This document shows positions 58,227-64,000 of a stretch of 64,000 nt of DNA, piece by piece. Numbering within the stretch: position 1 is the stretch's first letter; each line of letters begins with the position of its first letter. The stretch comes from Methylobacterium brachythecii (GTDB lineage: Bacteria > Pseudomonadota > Alphaproteobacteria > Rhizobiales > Beijerinckiaceae). Under the pieces are notes generated by a model that saw only the letters and a program-made list of their open reading frames with translations, was not told where the DNA came from and ran no database searches. The stretch spans positions 1 to 64,000 of the forward strand of contig NZ_JACIDN010000011.1 in NCBI RefSeq assembly GCF_014196345.1, given 5' to 3'. A program made the position numbers and the translations under genes.

Positions 58227-58304
58227 ATGATGCTGCTGTGCGCGGGCTGTGCGGCGGTGATGGCTCTCTGTATTGCGGCAACCTTCGTGGCTCTCAACCT
58301 GTGA
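58227..58304 (+). CDS. Possible 25-residue membrane peptide
   Basis: Reads MMLLCAGCAAVMALCIAATF then VALNL and a stop: one hydrophobic helix with three Cys. A GGGAGAG lies 8 bases upstream. Too short to be certain; supported mainly by the palindrome upstream and the hydrophobic content. Confidence 0.35.
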   Translation: MMLLCAGCAAVMALCIAATFVALNL

Positions 58305-58430
58305 TGAAGCCATAGTAGGGCCGATCGCATCTGGCCGGGATGGCCCGCCATGCAGTTCAGATGTTCTCGTCATGAGCCGTGCCGGTGACGGCACGGCGTC
58401 GGGCCCCTTCTCCAATCTCAGCGGAATGAC

Positions 58431-58946
58431 ATGAAGAAGCGCGTCGGAGCGTTGGTCGCCATCACGGGGGCCGTCTCGACGGCCATCGTCGCGTTTCCGC
58501 AGAGCGCAGCCGCCCAGACGGATGCAAGTCCGTATGGGTTCTCGGTGCAGGTGTCGCTGTCGCCGAAGGCATTGCAGAAGCTGACGACCCTCTCCGAGAG
58601 CGTGGCCGTCAACTCGTTCTATTACGGGAAATCGGCCACGAAGCCGACCCGTGCCGACATCAAGCGCGCACACGCCGAGGGCCGAGAGCCCGATCAGATC
58701 GAGATGGCTGGCGACCTCGTCACCCTGCCCGCCGCGGGCGGCGTCGCCGGTCTGCCCGGTCGAAACCTCGACGCGACCGAGGTCGCGGCCGTGGGCAGCA
58801 ATCCGCTCAGGGTGAACGTCAACGTCTTCTCGGCGCGCAAGGCGGCACAAGACAACCTGCTGGATTGCGACCTCTTCGAGGATGAGCTTCAGCTCGCGAG
58901 GGCAAAGCCCGTCATCATCGGGTGTCGTCTGATCGGAGAAAGGTGA
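58431..58946 (+). CDS. Secreted hypothetical protein
   Basis: 171 residues. N-terminal signal peptide (KKRVGALVAITGAVSTAIVA to SAAAQ, cut near residue 28). The mature region has SVQVSLSPKALQKLTTLSES and two Cys near the C-terminus that may form a disulfide. The native-like composition and the ATG after a short leader support a real gene. Family unknown. Confidence 0.75.
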   Translation: MKKRVGALVAITGAVSTAIVAFPQSAAAQTDASPYGFSVQVSLSPKALQKLTTLSESVAVNSFYYGKSATKPTRADIKRAHAEGREPDQIEMAGDLVTLPAAGGVAGLPGRNLDATEVAAVGSNPLRVNVNVFSARKAAQDNLLDCDLFEDELQLARAKPVIIGCRLIGER

Positions 58947-59075
58947 GGCGAACTCGTAACGTCCTCGCACCGGACGTTTCGATACGAGCTCCGGCTCGCA
59001 TTCTCGGACGTCAGGAACTCGTCCCGGTGCCGAGCTTGATTCCGGAACGACGGAAGAGTTCCAGCAGAACGAAGT

Positions 59076-59402
59076 TCAGCTCGCTGCGGGTGGTGTCGGC
59101 GAGCACGCCGTTCTTGAGGAAATCACCGCGCGTTCCAGCGCGGCCGCGCTTTCGGCCCGCAATTCGCGGCTCTCCGCCATCACGGCCTCCGTCCGATCGC
59201 GAAGCGTGGACAGTCCCTTGAAATCGGATTGCCGGAGCGGGAGCTCAGCCTTGATCTCGGTCAGGGCTTGGCGAAGAACGGCGCGCGCATCCTCCTGCGC
59301 TAGGCTGGCGGTCGAGATGGCGGCCAACATCGTGGCGAGCACCAGGACGGCAAGCGCCAGCCGCCCGATCATGCCGCCGAGGGCGGCGCCCCGCTCGATC
59401 AT
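59076..59402 (-). pseudogene. Short secreted/coiled-coil protein gene, possibly frameshifted
   Basis: In-frame product 108 residues: a hydrophobic N-terminus (about 10-35) and a helical segment (AVLRQALTEIKAELPLRQSD, about 40-95). It then ends abruptly. Changing frame by one base near 59126-59134 restores a protein-like tail (GDFLKNGVLADTTRSELNFV then LLELFRRSG) to a stop at 59011-59013. This suggests a 1-base deletion, a sequencing error, or a recent frameshift. ATG at 59402 overlaps the next gene's stop (ATGA). Confidence 0.6.
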
Positions 59403-59971
59403 TGCGCGTAGGTGCAGACGGCCTTGGTGCCGCGGGTGAGCGTTCCCGTTGCGAGGTCGACGCTCGACGGCACTCCGATCTCGCCGGAGCCGCCCTGTTT
59501 CTTGAACCCGGCGAGACCGCGGCAGGTCTTCGCTGTTCCCGCTTCCGACCGAATGGTGAAGCTCACCCGATTTCCGGCGGTCTTGGTCTGGTTTGCCTCC
59601 GTCAGCGGCTCGCTGACCACGGCCTTGCCGGTCGAAAGGTCGTAGACGTGGAGGGTGCCGGCCATGCCGACGAGTTCGGTGACCGCCAGGAAGCGGCCGT
59701 TCATGCCTTCGACCACGTAGGGCTTCTCGGGCGCGCCGAGCCGGAGATCCCCCTCCTTTGGCGCGAAGGCGCACGGCATCGTCTCGCCGGAGCTCGCCCG
59801 CCGGCGCCCATAGAGCTCGACGCCGATCTCGTCGGGCAGGTTGCGGGCGACCACCATGAAGTCCGGCGTCGTCCGGCAGGAGAGTGCCGCTGTCCCGGTC
59901 ACCGTCGCGGGTTGGGCGTGTGCCGTTCCGATCGCGGCGAGGGACATCAAAGCCACGACGATAGGCTTCAT
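59399..59971 (-). CDS. Secreted hypothetical protein
   Basis: 190 residues. Signal peptide (MKPIVVALMSLAAIGTAHAQ, cut near residue 20); the mature part is mainly beta-strand-like with 5 Cys (SCRTTPD, PCAFAPKEG, CRGLAG). The ATG at 59971 was chosen because it starts the signal peptide; the upstream frame to 60109 is non-coding. Coupled to the following short gene by ATGA. No family recognised. Confidence 0.75.
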   Translation of the reverse strand: MKPIVVALMSLAAIGTAHAQPATVTGTAALSCRTTPDFMVVARNLPDEIGVELYGRRRASSGETMPCAFAPKEGDLRLGAPEKPYVVEGMNGRFLAVTELVGMAGTLHVYDLSTGKAVVSEPLTEANQTKTAGNRVSFTIRSEAGTAKTCRGLAGFKKQGGSGEIGVPSSVDLATGTLTRGTKAVCTYAQ

Positions 59972-60205
59972 CCGGACTGCACCTGTTCGAACGACTTGAG
60001 GCTTCGACTGCCGAGCTTCGGCAAAGCAGGTTCCGCGACCCGTCGCAATCACGTGCACTGCGTTTTGCAGACCAATTCGCCGGCGTCCCGGAGGCCGCTC
60101 GCAATCCACGAAAATGCCGCCGTAGGCCCCTGCGACCTAGAAGGCCCTCGCAATCCTGCAGATCGTGCGCATGTGACGGTGCGTCAGCCGCCCCGTTTCA
60201 GCCAG

Positions 60206-60448
60206 ATGCCGCGCTACTTCATCGATCTGCACGACGGTGCGAATTACGTGAAGGACGATGTCGGCTTCGACGTGCCCGACGCCGATGCCGCGCGGGCGCG
60301 CCTGCTCGGCGTCGTCGCCCGCTACGCCCGGGACCTGAGCGCCGACGAGGACAGGCAGGATCTGTTCGTGATCGTCCGGGACGAGGCCAACCGCATCCTG
60401 TTCCGCGCGCACCTCTCGCTCGACTTCGAGCCCCTCGAAACCGCCTGA
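60206..60448 (+). CDS. DUF6894 family protein
   Basis: 80 residues: MPRYFIDLHDGANYVKDDVG, then DVPDADAARARLLGV and a C-terminal strand LFRAHLSLDFEPL. Small DUF6894-type proteins with MPRY/xFDxxDG starts are abundant in Methylobacterium and Rhizobiales, with no known function. The gene is divergent from the secreted gene at 59399. Confidence 0.85.
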   Translation: MPRYFIDLHDGANYVKDDVGFDVPDADAARARLLGVVARYARDLSADEDRQDLFVIVRDEANRILFRAHLSLDFEPLETA

Positions 60449-60592
60449 GGTTCGGCGCGCCGACATCATTCGGACCTGCCTGGCGCATGTGGATTACGCG
60501 GATAGCGCTGCTGGCAGCGCGCGCACCTGTCCGGCCGTTCAGGTTCGATCCCCGATAGTGCTTCTCGGAACGGCGGATCGGGAGCGGCAGCG

Positions 60593-60913
60593 ATGTCCGG
60601 ACACAAGGCGCGGCGGCAGGGGCTCGACGACGTCGCCGGGCTGGTCCGCACCCTGACGGAGCGAATGATGACGGCCTATGCCGTCGGCTCCCGCCCAAGC
60701 GAGCGGGAGGTGATGGCGTTCTGCCAGGGCGTGCTGCTCCTCGAGGAGCATCGGGTCGCGCTGCCGTGCTTTGCCGAGGACGTCATCAAGCGGCTGCAGG
60801 CCCAAGACGTCGTGAACGCACCGCCGCCTGCTCCGCCATCGGCTCCGCCCACGCGCGGCCCCTCGCTCTTCGAACGGATGCTGTCGCCGTTCAGGCTGCT
60901 GCGCATGGCGTGA
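60593..60913 (+). CDS. Hypothetical protein
   Basis: 106 residues. A helical domain (LDDVAGLVRTLTERMMTAYA to VMAFCQGVLLLEEHRVAL) is followed by a Pro/Ala linker and a short hydrophobic end (LFERMLSPFRLLRMA) that could be membrane-associated. The gene follows the DUF6894 gene by 144 bases. No function. Confidence 0.6.
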   Translation: MSGHKARRQGLDDVAGLVRTLTERMMTAYAVGSRPSEREVMAFCQGVLLLEEHRVALPCFAEDVIKRLQAQDVVNAPPPAPPSAPPTRGPSLFERMLSPFRLLRMA

Positions 60914-61182
60914 CTGTGCTCGCGCTGCATGGATGTCGAGGGAACGGGCCTGCCCTTCGTCCTCGCTGCTTGACGGGCGTGAACTTCTCCCGCAATCGAA
61001 CGTTGCCGGCATGTCTGCGTCAGTGACGCTGCGCGCGGGCTCCACAGGACCATCGAACCCCATGCCAGACGACAGTAGTCGATCGACCACGCCGCCCGTG
61101 GCCGTCCGCGTCAAGCGCGCCTGATCCTCTGGTCCGGCTCGCCCGCGACCGGCCCTGGCGGCTGGTCGGAACGAGGTGAGCC
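60914..61182. other. Gap without an assigned gene
   Basis: 269 bases. It contains short frames, including one that reads MPDDSSRSTTPPVAVRVKRA near 61062, none of which shows convincing coding character or a clear SD. Confidence 0.45.
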
Positions 61183-61398
61183 ATGAACGCTTCAAACATC
61201 CTGCCACGCGGGAGAGGTCGCCGTGAGGCCGAGCCGGCACGGGATCATTCCGTGCTGATCGTCGTCATTCTGATGATGACGCTCGTCTTCGCCCCGGTGA
61301 TCGGCTTCCATCTGGCCATGCCGGTTTCAGGCACCCACGACCAAGTGGCGCCGTCGACGAACCTCGTCGTCGCCGCACCGACGAAGGAGCCCGGCTAA
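61183..61398 (+). CDS. Small single-helix membrane protein
   Basis: 71 residues with one hydrophobic segment (SVLIVVILMMTLVFAPVIGF, about 23-42), short charged N-terminus and a soluble tail. GAGGTGAGCC precedes the ATG. Family not recognised. Confidence 0.65.
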   Translation: MNASNILPRGRGRREAEPARDHSVLIVVILMMTLVFAPVIGFHLAMPVSGTHDQVAPSTNLVVAAPTKEPG

Positions 61399-61485
61399 GC
61401 CTGGCTCCGATCCTTCCGTCGTTTTACGACACTCGAAGCGCGGCAGCCGATCAGGCCGCCGCGTCTCGCCTTGCGCCTGCCTGCT

Positions 61486-61683
61486 TCAGCGGTCGCCGAC
61501 GCCGGCCAGCAGCTTCTCGATCTGCGCCATGCCGTTCTCGCGGGCCTTCGCCTCGGAATGGTGGTTGCGGTCGGATCGCTGCGCCATCTTGCCGTGCTTG
61601 CGGATCGCCCACTGATAGGAGCCTCCGTCGGCCTTCGGCGGGATGATCTCGAGGGTGTAGGGGTAGGTCTCGTTGTCGCTCAT
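61486..61683 (-). CDS. Small hypothetical protein
   Basis: 65 residues, soluble (YPYTLEIIPPKADGGSYQWA, HGKMAQRSDRNHHSEAKARE). It looks like a single folded alpha/beta domain. The ATG at 61683 is isolated; the SMR gene ends 67 bases upstream on the same strand. Confidence 0.6.
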   Translation of the reverse strand: MSDNETYPYTLEIIPPKADGGSYQWAIRKHGKMAQRSDRNHHSEAKARENGMAQIEKLLAGVGDR

Positions 61684-61750
61684 GCCGGCTCCATGACACG
61701 GCAGCGCTCCCGAACCAAGCCGGAACGCGCGGTTCCGTGCCGGGAACTGT

Positions 61751-62077
61751 TCAGTGCTGCACCTGGCCCGAGGCCAGGATGGTCACGCCGAGCGCGATTA
61801 CACCGATTCCGACGATCATCGTCCAGTTAACCGCCTCGCCGAACAGGAGAGCGCCCCCGAGCGCTGCCCCGATCATGCCGACGCCGGCCCAGATCGCGTA
61901 GACGACCCCGATCGGCAGCATGTCCATGCTCGTCGACATCAGCCACAGGGCGGTCCCGTAGCCGAGTACGACGATCATGGTCGGGATCGGCTTGGTCAGG
62001 CCGCCGGCGGCCTTCAGTGCCAGCGTCGCCGTCACCTCGGCGCCGATCGCCGTGGCGAGGAGCAGGAACGGGTTCAT
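61751..62077 (-). CDS. Small multidrug resistance (SMR/EmrE-like) transporter
   Basis: 108 residues, four membrane helices. The conserved Glu of the first helix is E14 (AIGAEVTATLALK), used in proton/substrate exchange. PIGVVYAIWAGVG is the family's loop/helix 3 signature. It may export quaternary ammonium compounds or polyamine-like cations, or guanidinium. The ATG overlaps the preceding gene's stop (ATGA), an unusual partner for an SMR gene. Confidence 0.93.
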   Translation of the reverse strand: MNPFLLLATAIGAEVTATLALKAAGGLTKPIPTMIVVLGYGTALWLMSTSMDMLPIGVVYAIWAGVGMIGAALGGALLFGEAVNWTMIVGIGVIALGVTILASGQVQH

Positions 62078-63240
62078 GCAGTCGCTGCCAGCGGCATGGG
62101 ATCGACCGGCGCGGGTGTTGCCGCGACGGAGAACATCTCCATGTCGTCGGCGAATTGCTCGACGATTCCCGCCGAGTTGGCGAGGCAGACCGGCAGGTAG
62201 GACGGCAGCGAGGGCGGCGGCGCGAAACCCTCGTCGAGCAGACGCTGGTTCGAGAAGGCGAGGTCCAGCGCGCAGAAGACATAATAGGCGCGGGTCGCGC
62301 GCAGCATCACCTGCTTGAGCGCGCCGTCGAGGCCGAACACCTCCGCGAAGCGCTTGCGCAGGGTCGACCGATCACGCTGCAGGTCGAACTGCGTGAAGGC
62401 ACGCATGCCATCGGTCGGCTCGGCCGCCTCGAAGGCGTCGATCACGTCGGCCCAGCGCGTGCGGCCGCCGGTGCCCGCCGAGACGTGGTAGAGATTGTGT
62501 GCCAGCTCGGACTTGGTGAGGAGGCCGACCAGGGTCTCCGCCACCCAGTCCGCCGGCACGATGTCGACGGCGCTTTCCGGTGCGCAGGGCAACATCCGCA
62601 GCCGGTCCGCGGCGCGCACCACCCAGAGGATGCTGGAGCTTGGCGCGGCGCCCAAGGTTGAATGACCGACCACGATCGAAGGCCGGGCGATCACCACCGG
62701 CAGGTCGGGAAACAGTTCCGCCAGCGAGGTCTCGGTCGCCGCCTTCGAGATCGTGTAGGCGACGATGTGGTTGGCATCCGCTGCCGGATAGGCCCGCTCC
62801 TCGACGACGTTGGGCGCGTTCGAGCCGCAGATCATCGCCGTGCCGACATGCAGGAAGCGCACGAGGCCGGGCATGGATCGGGCGCGGCGCGCCAGCGCCA
62901 AGGTGCCGTCGTGGTTGGTCCGGTAGACCCGCTCGTCACCGAACCAGGAGGTGTCGGCGGCGAGATGCAGCACATGGGTGCAGTCGTCGAGCCGCGGGTC
63001 CATGTCGAGGTCGGCGCGGGTGAAGTCGCCGGGGACGATCTCGACCTTGCGGGCGAGGCGCTGGGCCGTGAAGGGGTCGGTGAATCGTTCGAGACGGCTG
63101 GCGACCCGCTGGCGGCCCTGCTCGACGCTGCCACATCGGACCAGACAGACCCACTGGGTGTCGTCGCCTCGATCGAGCGCATGATGGAGCACGGCGCCAC
63201 CGATCAAGCCGGTTGCGCCCGTCAGCAGAATACGAGCCAA
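62074..63240 (-). CDS. Thioester-reductase-like SDR (fatty acyl reductase type)
   Basis: 388 residues. Extended SDR of the NAD_binding_4/male-sterility type: the dinucleotide motif LLTGATGLIGG at the N-terminus and the YTISKAA catalytic motif. Such proteins reduce fatty acyl thioesters or act as modifiers of polyketide-type substrates. I prefer a TTG start at 63240 behind a strong AGGGGGAGGA; an in-frame ATG at 63282 would add 14 residues that merely translate that SD region. Confidence 0.82.
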   Translation of the reverse strand: MARILLTGATGLIGGAVLHHALDRGDDTQWVCLVRCGSVEQGRQRVASRLERFTDPFTAQRLARKVEIVPGDFTRADLDMDPRLDDCTHVLHLAADTSWFGDERVYRTNHDGTLALARRARSMPGLVRFLHVGTAMICGSNAPNVVEERAYPAADANHIVAYTISKAATETSLAELFPDLPVVIARPSIVVGHSTLGAAPSSSILWVVRAADRLRMLPCAPESAVDIVPADWVAETLVGLLTKSELAHNLYHVSAGTGGRTRWADVIDAFEAAEPTDGMRAFTQFDLQRDRSTLRKRFAEVFGLDGALKQVMLRATRAYYVFCALDLAFSNQRLLDEGFAPPPSLPSYLPVCLANSAGIVEQFADDMEMFSVAATPAPVDPMPLAATA

Positions 63241-63378
63241 GATGTCCTCCCCCTTATTGGGAGGAGCATTAGCGGGAAACATTCAGAAATAATCCGTAGA
63301 AACAGCGCAGAAACATTGTGCGCCAAGCGATTGCGCCGCCATGTGGCGGCGTTGCAACGTACGGACGGTTGGGTGCGA

Positions 63379-64000
63379 TCAGGGGTTCAACGAGAACGAG
63401 TAAACCGCTCCGGTCGAGACGGTCACCTGGTCGGCGGTGCCGATCCGGCGCACGATCGGGCTCGCTTCCGCCGAGCGAACCAGGCGGTCGTAGCGGACCG
63501 AAGTGATGGTCTGCCAATCGGCGGACCAATCGTAGGACGCACCGAGCGTCGCTCCGACGGAGCGCAGGCCGGCCGAGGCGCGGAAGGGCGTGAGCTGCGG
63601 ATTCAAGAGGCTGGTCCCAACCGGAACGTCGAAGTCGAGCCGCATGGCTGCCGAGTCCGCCATGACGACGCGCGGGCCGCCGCTGACGGTCAAGCGCCCG
63701 ACCCGCCCGATCAGGTCCGCCGAAAGCTTGGCGACGAGCCCGTCATCCGCGCGCACCCCCTGCGTCAGCTCTGCGCGCAGGCGCAGGATGTCGATGATGG
63801 GCCAGACCTCGCCGTAGAGTCCGAGCCCGATGGTGACTGGCAGCTTCGGCAGGCCGACGAGCCGGCGGTCGTCCTTGAGGTCGCGGCCTTCACGAAAATC
63901 CAGCACGACGCCCGCCTGAGCATGCGCATCGCCGAGCAGAGAGACGCCGACGCCGTCGTCCGGCGACCACCATTCCCGGGGCTCGTCGGGCCGGCGGAAC
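63379..64000 (-). CDS. MipA/OmpV-family outer-membrane protein (partial, upstream part off the edge)
   Basis: The visible C-terminal 207 residues are alternating hydrophobic and polar beta-strands typical of outer-membrane barrels (VTIGLGLYGEVWPIIDILRL, LGASYDWSADWQTITSVRYD, TVSTGAVYSFSLNP) and end in a strand, as usual. The part off the edge holds the N-terminus and signal. Before residue 31 of the visible part, FRRPDEPREWWSPDDGVG is typical of the family. Relatives act as scaffolds for murein synthesis (MipA) or as porins. Confidence 0.85.
   Translation of the reverse strand, partial: FRRPDEPREWWSPDDGVGVSLLGDAHAQAGVVLDFREGRDLKDDRRLVGLPKLPVTIGLGLYGEVWPIIDILRLRAELTQGVRADDGLVAKLSADLIGRVGRLTVSGGPRVVMADSAAMRLDFDVPVGTSLLNPQLTPFRASAGLRSVGATLGASYDWSADWQTITSVRYDRLVRSAEASPIVRRIGTADQVTVSTGAVYSFSLNP

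Noticed and set aside
58305..58970. Minus-strand frame opposite the secreted protein at 58431
   Set aside because: No start signal, signal peptide or domain; the plus-strand gene has a clear signal peptide.
60933..61124. Short frame ending MPDDSSRSTTPPVAVRVKRA
   Set aside because: No ribosome-binding site, unusual composition and no homology pattern.
1..64000. tRNA, rRNA, insertion sequences, integrases, prophage or CRISPR arrays
   Set aside because: No transposase, integrase, direct-repeat array or cloverleaf-like segment was found by reading both strands; a formal tRNA scan was not possible here.

Overview
The window is one 64-kb chromosomal stretch of a GC-rich alphaproteobacterium. A Methylobacterium/Methylorubrum-type member of the Rhizobiales fits best: there is a DUF6894-type protein, a MucR paralogue, a possible CtrA box, the rimP-nusA-ylxR-infB-rbfA-truB order, and two families of intergenic palindromes. 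The genus is inferred from gene content, not from a marker-gene search. I saw no rRNA, tRNA, insertion sequence, prophage or CRISPR array. About 60 genes are supported.

Left part (1-5.8 kb): the 5' end of tuf (minus), asd, an EmrA/EmrB-type drug efflux pair, and a convergent SLT-type lytic transglycosylase.

The most interesting block is 6.1-15.1 kb, with a possible membrane partner to 16.35 kb. Eight same-strand genes, most touching or overlapping by 1-4 bases, encode an inositol-1-phosphate synthase, an HD-like protein, a Trm112/SAM methyltransferase-like protein, a Gfo/Idh/MocA oxidoreductase, a YcaO protein, a xylose-isomerase-like TIM barrel, a GT4 glycosyltransferase and a PIG-L deacetylase. 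Ino1, GT4 and PIG-L are the same enzyme classes that start mycothiol synthesis, but here a YcaO enzyme stands where a ligase would be expected and no peptide precursor is visible. I propose an undescribed pathway for a pseudodisaccharide (inositol or aminocyclitol) conjugate.

Middle part (16.4-36.7 kb): a PhoR-like sensor kinase; a copA-cueR copper module whose CueR-type promoter lies in the phoR stop region; an M20 amidohydrolase; the minus-strand translation operon rimP-nusA-ylxR-infB-rbfA-truB, whose leader carries a terminator-like hairpin; small secreted and hypothetical genes; a class A PBP with a C-terminal SNase-like extension; and small enzymes, AMP nucleosidase and TrmO.

Right part (36.9-64 kb): a TriABC-like RND system with two adaptor proteins and a divergent TetR gene; a histone-deacetylase-like hydrolase; a GT21/HpnI-like glycosyltransferase; MucR and LuxR regulators; a secreted PAAR-like protein; queE; a D,D-carboxypeptidase; a marR-aaeB-aaeX-aaeA-like efflux operon; a CheY-like receiver; a CobW GTPase; and many small lineage-type proteins. 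Last come an SMR transporter coupled to a thioester-reductase-like gene and the edge of a MipA/OmpV outer-membrane protein gene.
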